DNA of 63,941 nucleotides. Origin: Verrucomicrobiota bacterium (GTDB lineage: Bacteria > Verrucomicrobiota > Verrucomicrobiia > Limisphaerales > PALSA-1396). The DNA is taken from positions 1 to 63,941 of the forward strand of contig JACQFP010000017.1 in assembly GCA_016200005.1 (NCBI GenBank). The letters run 5' to 3'. A program made the translations under genes and the position numbers. This document shows positions 54,747 through 62,693 of this stretch, piece by piece; position 1 is the first letter of the stretch, and the number at the start of each line of letters is the position of its first letter. A model generated the notes under the pieces. It was not told the DNA's origin and ran no database searches. It saw only the letters and a list, made by a program, of their open reading frames with translations.

Positions 54747-57700
54747 ATGCTCAACGCCATCGTTCGCTTCTCTCTCCGGTTTCGCGGCGTCGTCATTGCG
54801 CTGGCGTGCGCGCTTGTGGCCTACGGGCTTTACGTGACGACGCGCGCCAAGCTCGACGTGTTCCCGGATTTCCTGCCGCCGCAGGTCGTCATTCAAGCCG
54901 AAGCGCCCGGTCTCTCCGCTGAAGAAGTCGAGCAGCTCGTCACGCGCCCGGTTGAGAACGCCATCAACGGCGTCGGCGATCTCGACGCGCTACGCTCGCA
55001 ATCCATCCAGGGTCTCTCGGTCGTCACCGCCATTTTCCGCGACGGCACGGACATTTACCGGGCGCGGCAACTCGTCGCCGAACGCCTCGCCGAAATCAGC
55101 GGCAAACTCCCGTCCGGCCTGCCGCCGCCCCGCATGTCCCCGCTGACTTCCTCGACGAGCATGGTGCTGGCGTTCGGTCTGACTTCAACCAACCGTTCGC
55201 TGATGGAGCTTCGCACGTTCGCCGACGCGGTGTTGCAGCCGCGCCTGCTCGGCGTGCCGGGCGTGGCGAAGGTGTCCGTGTTCGGCGGCGAAGTGCGGCA
55301 ATTGCAAATCCAGGTGAACCCCGAGCGTCTGCGCGCGTTCAATCTCTCGCTTGACGACATCGTGAGCGCGGCCCGGAACGCGACGGGCAAACGCGGCGCG
55401 GGCTTTGTGGAAGACGAGAACCAGCGCATCACACTGCGCAGTGAGGGCGCGCTCCTGACGGCGCAACAACTCGGCGAAGTCGTCTTCGCGCATCACGCGG
55501 GGCGCAGCTTGCGGTTCAAGGACGTGGCGACGGTGACAGAAGGGCCAGAACCGCCCATCGGCGCGGCGTCCATCATGGGCAAGCCTGGCATTCAACTCGT
55601 GGTGTCCAGCCAACTCGGTGCGAACACGATGGAAGTGACAAAACAACTCGAACGTGCGCTGGACGAACTCAAACCCGCGATGGCCGCGCAGAAAATCACC
55701 TTGCACGAACGGCTGTTCCGCCCCGCGAACTTCATTGAGACGGCCATCCGCAATGTGCGCTTCTCGCTCCTGCTCGGCGGCGTGCTTGTGGCCGTGGTGC
55801 TGTTTCTGTTTCTCGCCAACTTCCGCACGGCGGCAATTTCGTTCACAGCAATTCCGCTATCGTTGCTTGGCGCGGTCATCGTCCTCGACAAGCTCGGCAT
55901 CTCGCTGAACACGCTCACACTCGGCGGGCTGGCCATTGCCATCGGCGAGGTTGTGGACGACGCCATCATTGATGTGGAAAACATCCTGCGCCGCCTGCGC
56001 GAAAACGCCGCGAGTGCCGCGCCCAAGCCAGTATTTCAAGTCGTGCTCGATGCGTCCCTCGAAGTCCGCACCGCCGTCGTTTACGCCACGTTTATCGTCG
56101 CGCTGGTGTTCGTGCCGGTGCTCGCGATGGGCGGCATCCAGGGCAAACTCTTTTCGCCCCTGGGCCTCGCTTACATTCTGGCCATCATGATTTCGCTGGT
56201 CGTCGCGCTCACCCTGACGCCCGCGATGGCCTTCGCTTTCTTCCACAAGAAGCTGCCGAGTCGCGGCGAGCCGGGCTACATGCTCAAGCTCAAAAGCGGT
56301 TATCGCAATCTGGTCGCGCGCATCATGGCTTACCCACGTCGCGTCATCGCGGGGGTCACAGTGATGAGTCTGCTGGCCGTGGCAGCGCTGCCGTTCTTCG
56401 GCGGTGCGTTTCTGCCAGAACTGCGCGAGGGCCATTTCATCGTCCACATGAGCGCCGTGCCGGGAACGTCGTTGCCGGAATCGCTGCGCCTCGGCGCGGC
56501 GGTCACAGCGGAACTGCTCAAGAACCCGCACATCCGCTCTGTGGCGCAGCGCGTGGGCCGCGCGGAACTCGCGGACGACACCTGGGGATCGCACTACAGC
56601 GAGTTCAATGTGGACTTGAAGCCGCTCTCCGGCGAGGAAGGCGAGTTCGTGCAGTCGGAGATTCGTGATGCGCTCCTGAAATTCCCCGGCGTCTATTTCG
56701 CCATAAAACCGTTCCTCACCGAGCGCATCGAAGAAACGATTTCCGGCACAACCGCCGAAGTCGTCATCAAACTTTTCGGTGAAGACCTCGATCAACTTGA
56801 CGCCACGGCGCAGCAAGTCGCCCGCATCGTCGGCGGCGTTGAAGGCGCGGCGGATGTGCAGGTCGAATCACCGCCCGGCGCGCCACAACAAGTCATCAAG
56901 CTTCGGCCAGACAAATTGCGCGAGTTTGGGTTTGCGCCCGTGACTGTGCTCAACGCGATTGAAACGGCCTATCAGGGCACAGTCGTCGGCCAGACTTACG
57001 AAGGCAATCGCAGCTTTGATGTCACCGTGCTTCTCGACGCGAAATTCCGCAAGCGACCGGAAAATGTCGGTGCGCTGCTGCTCCGCAACGCCGACGGTGC
57101 GCTCGTGCCCGCCACCGCCGTCGCCGACATTTACATGGGCACGGGCCGTTACCTCATCACGCACGAAGGCGCGCGGCGTCGGCAAGGCGTGACTTGCAAC
57201 GTGCGCGGACGCGACGTGGACTCATTCGTCGCCGAAGTGCGCGACAAAGTTGCCGCCGCGTTGCCGAAAAGCGTCTATGCCGAATTCACCGGCGTGGCCG
57301 AAGCCAAAGCAGCGGCGCAACGCGACATCTTGGTTTACTCGCTGCTGCCGGCGTCGGGGTCGTGCTGCTCTTGGGCATTGCGTTTCACAACCCGCGCAAC
57401 CTGTTCCTCGTGCTGGCGAATCTGCCGTTCGCGCTCGTCGGCGGAGTGCTGGCGATTTTCTTCACCGGCGGCTGGCTCACGGTCGGATCGCTGGTCGGAC
57501 TCGTGACATTGTTCGGCATCAGCACGCGCAACTCGATCATGCTCGTCTCGCACTTCGAGCATCTCGTCATGCAGGAAGGCTGTACGTGGAATCTCGACAC
57601 CGCCTTGCGCGGTGCAGCGGAACGCTTCGTCCCCATTGTGATGACCGCGCTCGTGACCGCGCTCGGCCTCGCACCGATTGCCGCCAGTTGGGGCGAACCC

Positions 57701-57841
57701 GGCCAGGAAATCGAATCGCCAATGGCCATTGTCATTCTCGCGGGCCTCGTCACTTCCACTGTGCTGAATCTGCTCGTCCTGCCAACGCTGGCGGTGCGGT
57801 TTGGGCGTTTTGAACGAAGCGAGACCAGAACTTTGATTTGA
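54747..57841 (+). CDS. CzcA-like heavy-metal RND efflux pump, frameshifted near the C-terminus
   Basis: From the ATG at 54747 the first frame covers about 870 residues of an HME-type RND pump: FRGVVIALACALVAYGLYVT, KLDVFPDFLPPQVVIQAEAP, GLSAEEVEQLVTRPVENAIN, TLGGLAIAIGEVVDDAIIDV-ENI in TM4, and FGGAFLPELREGHFIVHMSA. Near 57338-57348 the homologous sequence moves to another frame (LAAAGVGVVLLLGIAFHNPR, then VTLFGISTRNSIMLVSHFEH, TALVTALGLAPIAA) that ends at 57841. Adding back 7 bp would give about 1033 aa, the usual family size. Without TM8-TM12 the pump should be inactive. CzcA-type pumps export divalent or monovalent heavy metals. Confidence 0.85.
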
Positions 57842-57930
57842 GCGGGCGCGCGGTTTCGGTTAAAAAGATTTGACCGAGTTCGCCGAAAATTTTAACGCGA
57901 GTTGAATTTGAAAAGTTTTGCCCAAGTTGA

Positions 57931-58083
57931 ATGGAGTTATTGCCATCGTCGCGACGGCCTGCGTGGGTCAAAGCGAAAGTTCCGCAAAAACACATTTACG
58001 TGGAATACGAACCTGCGAAAATAGAGGAAGAAGCCCTTCAGAAGGCTGTGGAACGAGCCGGGTTCACGGCCGTTGAGGTCTAA
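57931..58083 (+). pseudogene. Partial HMA (heavy-metal-associated) domain
   Basis: The frame from the ATG at 57931 gives 50 aa. From residue 12 it matches the second half of a CopZ/HMA domain: AWVKAKVPQKHIYVEYEPA, KIEEEALQKAVERAGFTAVE-V. The metal-binding CxxC loop that should precede it is absent, so only half of a metallochaperone remains. Its stop TAA (58081-58083) is the target-site duplication of the adjoining IS5-family element; before that insertion the stop overlapped the merR start in TAATG. Confidence 0.6.
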
Positions 58084-59045
58084 GAGCCTGTCTGAAAAAT
58101 GATGAAGCGCATGGAATCAAGCGAGTCTGCGGAGCATGACGCGGATCATGGCGACGAAAATCCAGCCGGTGGCGCTGGCTTCGGATTGTTCGTAGTCGCG
58201 CACCAGTCGCCGGTGCTGCATCAGCCAGCCGAAGGTGCGTTCGACCACCCAGCGTTTGGGCAACACCTTGAACCCGCTCACGTCGTCGCTGCGTTTGATG
58301 ACTTCGACTTCGAGTTTGGGTCGCTGGGTTTTGACCCAGGCGGCGAAGTCTGCTCCGGTGTAGCCGCCATCCACCCAGAGTTTGCGCAGCCAGGTGAAGT
58401 GTGGCAGTACGGGTTCGAGCAGTGCCATCGCTCCGGCGCGTTCCGGCGTGTTCGCCGGTTGCACGGCCGCGCCCAGCACCAGTCCCAGCGTGTCCACCAA
58501 CAGGAATCGTTTGCGGCCCTTGGTCTTTTTGCCCGCGTCGTAGCCGACCGTGCCACCGTGCGGGTTGGAGCGTACGGTCTGGCTGTCGAGCACGGCGGCG
58601 GTGGGGCGGGCGCGTTTGTCCTCGGCCTTGCGCGCCCAGGCGCGGAGTTGGGTGTTGAGTTTGCCCAACAGTCCATTGCGACTCCACTGATGGAAGTAAT
58701 GATAGACCGTTTTCCACGGTGGAAAGGTTTGCGGGAGCAGCCGCCACGGACAACCTGCCTTGGCGAGGTAGCAGATGGCGTCGCAAACGGCCCGCAACGA
58801 GGTGCGGGGCCGGCCACGCTTTTTTGCGGCGGGCAGGAGGATTTCCAGGAGTTCCCATTGGGCGTCGGTGAGGTCGGTTTGGTAGGAGGCGATTTTCATC
58901 GCCCCAATGGCGCTACCGCGAAAATGAGCCGCACATCCGCACGGCCCATGTCAAGTCATCCCTGCAATTTCACACAACTTTTTTCATCCGCTGTCGCTCA
59001 AACCAAAAACTCAAATCACAACAAATCGCTTTCTCAGACAGACTC
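58084..59045. mobile_element. Complete IS5-family insertion sequence (962 bp)
   Basis: Terminal inverted repeats GAGCCTGTCTGAAAAA (left, 58084-58099) and GAGTCTGTCTGAGAAA (reverse complement of the right end, 59030-59045) match at 14 of 16 positions. The element is flanked by a 3-bp direct repeat TAA (58081-58083 and 59046-59048), the type of target duplication made by this family. It carries one transposase gene in an intact frame, so it may still be mobile. It separates the HMA fragment from merR. Confidence 0.92.
58117..58899 (-). CDS. IS5-family DDE transposase
   Basis: 260 aa in a single uninterrupted frame. N-terminal DUF4096-type helix-turn-helix (TDLTDAQWELLEILLPAAKK, AICYLAKAGCPWRLLPQTFP, VYHYFHQWSRNGLLGKL). 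The RNase H-like core has the first Asp in AAVLDSQTVRS, the second in LWVDGGYTGADF, and the Glu in WVVERTFGWLMQHRRLVRDY, all in family context (GYDAGKKTKGRKR, RSDDVSGFKVLPKRW). It catalyses excision and insertion of the surrounding element. No programmed frameshift is needed. Confidence 0.95.
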   Translation of the reverse strand: MKIASYQTDLTDAQWELLEILLPAAKKRGRPRTSLRAVCDAICYLAKAGCPWRLLPQTFPPWKTVYHYFHQWSRNGLLGKLNTQLRAWARKAEDKRARPTAAVLDSQTVRSNPHGGTVGYDAGKKTKGRKRFLLVDTLGLVLGAAVQPANTPERAGAMALLEPVLPHFTWLRKLWVDGGYTGADFAAWVKTQRPKLEVEVIKRSDDVSGFKVLPKRWVVERTFGWLMQHRRLVRDYEQSEASATGWIFVAMIRVMLRRLA

Positions 59046-59047
59046 TA

Positions 59048-59545
59048 ATGCAAACGAAACCGCCGAGCTATCTCATTGGCCAACTCGCAAAGGCTGCGGC
59101 CGTAAAGACGGACACCGTTCGCTTTTACGAAAAGTCCGGTCTGCTCCCGCGCACCGAACGCACTGCGGCGGCTTACCGGGTTTACGACAAGACGGCGCTC
59201 AAACGATTGCTCTTTATCAAGCAGGCGCAGTCGCTCGGATTCTCGCTAGACGAAATCAAGCGCATCCTCAGCCTGCGCGGACAAGGCACAGAGACGTGCC
59301 GCTGTGTCATCGGCATCGCCGAAGCCACCCTGTCTGAAACCGGACAGAAGCTGCGGGAGTTGCAGGAATTTCATGACCGGCTCAAGCACGCGCTGGCCGC
59401 CTGGAAACAAAGCGCGGCCCGCCGACGCAAATGCCCCGCCGAGTTTTGTGACCTCATCGAAGGAAGCGCCAGCAAAGTCACGCCGGCACAGCGTCCTACG
59501 CTTCCCAAGCAACCATCGCCAGGATTGTGCAAACGGTTTTCTTGA
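59048..59545 (+). CDS. MerR-family metal-responsive regulator
   Basis: 165 aa. Winged helix YLIGQLAKAAAVKTDTVRFY with EKSGLLPRTERTAAAYRVYD is the MerR signature; then LKRLLFIKQAQSLGFSLDEI and a coiled dimerisation helix. Cysteines C84 and C86 (TETCRCVIG) and C129 and C134 (RKCPAEFCDLIEG) are placed like metal ligands in Zn/Cd/Hg/Pb-type members. The start ATG shares its A with the TAA target duplication of the IS5-family element, so its former upstream promoter or coupled translation has been replaced by IS sequence. Confidence 0.9.
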   Translation: MQTKPPSYLIGQLAKAAAVKTDTVRFYEKSGLLPRTERTAAAYRVYDKTALKRLLFIKQAQSLGFSLDEIKRILSLRGQGTETCRCVIGIAEATLSETGQKLRELQEFHDRLKHALAAWKQSAARRRKCPAEFCDLIEGSASKVTPAQRPTLPKQPSPGLCKRFS

Positions 59546-59549
59546 CCTT

Positions 59550-60038
59550 ATGTCAGACTGCTGCTGAATCAAACCTCCTGCAAAGGCTGGAACGAACAAC
59601 TGCCCGGAATGTGGTCAGACCGGCAAGTCCGTCGAGACCAAAACGCTGAAACAAATGGTGCAGCCATGGTATTTGGAACTCGTCAACAAACCGGGCTTTT
59701 TCTTCTGCCGCTCGGCGGATTGCGACGTGGTTTATTTCCATCCTGATGGCGACTGTTTACGCAAGCCCGATGTGCGCGTGCGGGTGGGACTCAAGGAAAC
59801 CGAAGACCCCGTGCCCATCTGCTACTGCTTCGGCTTCACCGAAGCGATGGCGGTCGGGGAAATTCGCGATACGGGCAAATGCACTATCGCTCAACGCATC
59901 ACCGCCGAAATCAAAGCAGGGAATTGCGCGTGTGAAATCCGCAATCCCCAAGGCTCATGCTGCTTGGGCAACGTCAATGCCGCCGTCAAAAAGGTGATGA
60001 AGGTGATGGCTGCGAAAACGTCGGGGGCACTCACCTAG
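59550..60038 (+). pseudogene. CopZ-like (2Fe-2S)/Zn copper chaperone domain with in-frame TGA
   Basis: The frame starts 4 bp after merR: MSDCC, then TGA (59565-59567), then in the same frame IKPPAKAGTNNCPECGQTGK, VETKTLKQMVQPWYLELVNK, FFFCRSADCDVVYFHPDGD, VPICYCFGFTEAMAVGEIRD and CACEIRNPQGSCCLGNVNAA. The CPECG, CRSADC, CYC and CC sets are those of the N-terminal domain of archaeal-type CopZ, which binds zinc and a 2Fe-2S cluster. From memory, relatives begin MSDCC followed by a small residue, so TCA (Ser) to TGA is plausible. An internal ATG at 59655 would lose CPECG. Confidence 0.7.
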
Positions 60039-60229
60039 AGTTGAAGGTCAATTGCTCGGTGGCAGTTTTGTTTGCAGCGCAGGCCTCGCGCGGCTTCTGG
60101 ATGACGACATTGTAAGCGTTAATCTTCTGCTGTAAGGTTGTGGGCTTGGCGACTGCGCAGCATGAGTCGCGCGTGCGAAGATGTATCAGCTACACTAAAT
60201 GCGAGAACAGTCCGTGTAGTGTCCGTTGC

Positions 60230-61024
60230 GTGGTCACGGCCAAGACGCAATACAACCTGGCAAACGCGCGGGAATACTTTGAAGAACATCTCTGCGTCGG
60301 GGATTACTACGATGAAGGCCAGCGGGTGTCCGGTGAATGGTTTGGCCTCGGTGCGCAACGTCTCGGTTTAGCCGGCAGAATCCGCGCGGATGATTTTCTC
60401 CGGCTGTGCGAGAACGAGCATCCGTCTTCCGGCGAGACGCTGACTCAACGGTTGAATACGACGCGGATGGAAGGTGGCGAGAACGCGGCCAATCGCCGGA
60501 TATTCTTCGACTTCACTTTCTCTCCGCCGAAGTCGGTTTCCATCGCGGGATTCCTGGGCAACGACGAACGGATTCTTGAAGCCCATGCGCGAGCCGTGCG
60601 GACGGCATTGAAAGAATTTGAGTCGTTTGCAGCGACTCGCATCCGCGTCGGTGGAGCACAGAGCGACCGGCTCACGGGCAACTTCGCCGCCGCCTTGTTC
60701 ACGCACGATACGTCGCGCGCGCTCGATCCGCATTTGCACACGCACTGCATCGTATTCAACGCCACTTTTGACGCGGTTGAGAATCGCTGGAAGGCGCTGC
60801 AAAACTACGAACTGTTGCGCGCCAGAAAGTTTGCCGAGAACGCCTACTATCACGAATTCGCCCGTGAGTTGCGGAGTTTCGGCTATCGAATTCGCAACCT
60901 GCCGCGCGGCGATTTTCAAATGGAGGGTGTTCCCGAAGAACTCTGCCAACGCTTTTCTGCGTGCCTCGAAAACCGGACAGACAAAGCGCCGCCCCAACAC
61001 CTATACGGTGAGGCACTCAACTGA
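60230..61024 (+). CDS. MobF (TrwC-like) relaxase, N-terminal fragment
   Basis: 264 aa from a GTG at 60230. It has the TrwC relaxase domain pattern: YNLANAREYFEEHLCVGDYY (candidate catalytic Tyr), IFFDFTFSPPKSVSIAGFLG and the three-histidine metal site H168/H170/H172 in ALDPHLHTHCIVFNATF, then KFAENAYYHEFARELRSFGY. Full MobF relaxases have about 900-1000 residues with a C-terminal helicase; here the frame ends right after the relaxase domain, inside one arm of an inverted repeat. The upstream gap 60039-60229 holds no gene. The domain could still nick DNA but not unwind it. Confidence 0.8.
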   Translation: MVTAKTQYNLANAREYFEEHLCVGDYYDEGQRVSGEWFGLGAQRLGLAGRIRADDFLRLCENEHPSSGETLTQRLNTTRMEGGENAANRRIFFDFTFSPPKSVSIAGFLGNDERILEAHARAVRTALKEFESFAATRIRVGGAQSDRLTGNFAAALFTHDTSRALDPHLHTHCIVFNATFDAVENRWKALQNYELLRARKFAENAYYHEFARELRSFGYRIRNLPRGDFQMEGVPEELCQRFSACLENRTDKAPPQHLYGEALN

Positions 61025-61105
61025 TGTTCCAGAAACGCCGCTCCACACTCCACACGTTTTCAATTTGGTTCCGCTCCGTTTTCTGGAACATCAGTTCAGT
61101 GCTCA
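61009..61105. repeat. Long inverted repeat at the relaxase 3' end
   Basis: Arms of 29 nt (61009-61037 and 61077-61105) are inverted copies with two small indels and about one mismatch; the core AACTGATGTTCCAGA is perfect. The 39-bp spacer is unstructured. The relaxase stop TGA (61022-61024) is inside the left arm. Could be a terminator-like hairpin, a relaxase-binding oriT hairpin, or the end of a small inserted element. Confidence 0.7.
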
Positions 61106-61200
61106 GAGACGCGAGTCCGCCACGTACCCATCACTGCCAAATCCTCACGAAACCACATCCGCTCAAAACGCTTGCGGCTCAATTTTGAGCCAATGGTTTT

Positions 61201-61256
61201 GCATCCTATGTGGATGCTTAAAGGTGTGACGCCTCACCCCTACGCGAAAACGTAGG
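61201..61256. other. Two small hairpins in the oriT-like region
   Basis: GCATCC-tatgt-GGATGC (61201-61217) and CCTACG-cgaaaa-CGTAGG (61239-61256), with GGTG/CACC pairing between them. Together with the flanking inverted repeat and hexamer arrays they fill the gap between the relaxase and TraK-like genes, the usual place and look of an origin of transfer. No nic consensus was recognised. Confidence 0.45.
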
Positions 61257-61291
61257 ATTTTTGGCTACGCGCCGGGCACACGAAACATCGT

Positions 61292-61379
61292 GTTGAAAAG
61301 CGTTGAAGGGCGTTGACAGATTCAACGTCACTCAACAGATTTCAATGGCGCGATTCAACGCGCTTCAATGCCTTTCAAC
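61292..61379. repeat. Three triplets of a hexamer at 10-bp period
   Basis: GTTGA(A/C) starts at 61292, 61302 and 61312. The reverse-complement form (T/C)TCAA(C/T) starts at 61321, 61331 and 61341 and again at 61354, 61364 and 61374. Each triplet has exact 10-bp spacing, so all sites of a triplet face the same side of the helix. The first two triplets form an inverted pair. Located about 100 bp upstream of the TraK-like gene; a likely multi-site binding region of that protein. Confidence 0.8.
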
Positions 61380-61479
61380 AAGGCAGCCTGGCCGCTGGCC
61401 TTAACTCTCCCGCAATTCTGTTTAACCCGCCCACTACTCGCTAACGCGGAGAGCGCCGTGCGTCATACGCTGTTGGTTG

Positions 61480-61872
61480 ATGAATTCGGAAACCGTGAAT
61501 GACGCCCTGCCGGTGAAGCGAAAACGATCCGGAGGCGGACGAGCCTTTCATAGTCGGCTCGAACCGTTCGTGGATTTCATCCGTGAACAGCGTCAGCGAC
61601 GCAGGACGTGGAAGGAAATCGCCGAGCTGCTCCGCGCAGAGAAGGGTTGTGTCATCAGTGCCCAGGGTGTCCATCAGTTCTGGCGTCGTTACACCCAGCG
61701 CCAGAACCGGCCGCATTGGGAACGCGAGACGGACAATGCCGCACCAACCAATTCGTCCGGTTCAGCGAACGAACCACCGCGAAGAATTGTGACCGCCTCC
61801 ACTCCGGCAGAGCGCGCATTCCGGCGACCGAATCCCAGCGACATTAAACTCAACGATCCCACCAAAGTATGA
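61480..61872 (+). CDS. TraK-like small DNA-binding protein, copy 2
   Basis: 130 aa from the ATG at 61480. Basic N-terminus (LPVKRKRSGGGRAFHSRLEP), then a helical segment FVDFIREQRQRRRTWKEIAE-LL and SAQGVHQFWRRYTQRQNRP, which reads as a helix-turn-helix, then a Pro/Ser-rich tail. In plan it parallels the 45212-45643 protein. It overlaps the next gene by ATGA (61869-61872), the same coupling as in the first module. The role proposed is oriT binding in relaxosome assembly; the hexamer array lies just upstream. Confidence 0.6.
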   Translation: MNSETVNDALPVKRKRSGGGRAFHSRLEPFVDFIREQRQRRRTWKEIAELLRAEKGCVISAQGVHQFWRRYTQRQNRPHWERETDNAAPTNSSGSANEPPRRIVTASTPAERAFRRPNPSDIKLNDPTKV

Positions 61873-62690
61873 ACATCACTCGACGCATCCACTTGAACCC
61901 TCAATCCAAAGGCAATCTCGGCAAAAGTTTTGAAGCCGAATTCCGCACCGCCTGGCTCGACCGGCTCGGCATCCCGTGGAACGGCTCAGACCTCGACGAC
62001 CGCCACCACACGTTTGCCAGTCGGCATCCCGGCGCAGTTCAGTCGTATCAACTCGGCAATGAGCACGAGAGCAAGACAGCGTTGCTTAAACTGTTTCGAC
62101 GGGTGCTCAAAGACGCTGCGCCCGTCCACGTCATTGACACCCGTGCCCAGGCCGATGCGCTCATCCTCGGCGCGATGGACGAACTGCAAGTCCTCGACAT
62201 TTGTGCCGACCATGGTGTGCGGCTGACGTTCTTTCTGTTTCCCACTGACGATACCGAGAGCATGACCAACGCTGGGCGACTCTTTCTCTACGCCGGCGAC
62301 CGCGTGGATTACGTGATCGTTCACAATCCGGCCAAGGCGCGCGGCGATTTGTTCAAAGGCTCGCAACTGGAAAGCCAACTGATTGAGTATGGGGCGAAGG
62401 CCATCACGTTGCCGACCATCACTCCAACAACTTTGCTCGCGGCGGAAAAGGCTGAATCAGTGGTCAAACGTGGCTTGAGTTTTGCCGAGCTATCCGACCC
62501 GGACGCGAAATACTTGGAACGCCTGCTGGCAGGAGAAATCCAATGGGCGATGCAGCGAATGTTTCGGCAGTATGACGCGATTGCCGATCTGTTGCTGCCG
62601 ACCGAATTAGCTTCGCGGGAAAAGCCTGTTGCGAGAGCGAACGAAAGTCCAAAAGCAGAGCCGCAACCACAACTCAACTTCGAGGAATGA
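61869..62690 (+). CDS. TraL-like P-loop protein with altered Walker A
   Basis: 273 aa. The strand-loop at residues 3-21 (ITRRIHLNPQSKGNLGKS) aligns with the ParA-type N-terminus, but the loop reads KGNLGKS instead of KGGVGKS. Further blocks fit the same fold: APVHVIDTRAQADALILGAM, GVRLTFFLFPTDDTESMTNA, VDYVIVHNPAKARGDLF. The C-terminus IADLLLPTE resembles that of the first-module ATPase (44523-45215), supporting common descent. The Asn change may alter ATP binding. GAGGAA at its stop is the ribosome-binding site of the next gene. Confidence 0.7.
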   Translation: MNITRRIHLNPQSKGNLGKSFEAEFRTAWLDRLGIPWNGSDLDDRHHTFASRHPGAVQSYQLGNEHESKTALLKLFRRVLKDAAPVHVIDTRAQADALILGAMDELQVLDICADHGVRLTFFLFPTDDTESMTNAGRLFLYAGDRVDYVIVHNPAKARGDLFKGSQLESQLIEYGAKAITLPTITPTTLLAAEKAESVVKRGLSFAELSDPDAKYLERLLAGEIQWAMQRMFRQYDAIADLLLPTELASREKPVARANESPKAEPQPQLNFEE

Positions 62691-62693
62691 CGT

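Noticed and set aside
59565-59567. Selenocysteine codon in the CopZ-like gene
   Set aside because: No convincing SECIS stem-loop follows and no selenium genes are in the window; kept only as a question in the findings.
61292-61379. CRISPR-like array
   Set aside because: Units are 6 bp with 4-bp gaps and change orientation; there are no 25-40 bp repeats with spacers and no cas genes.
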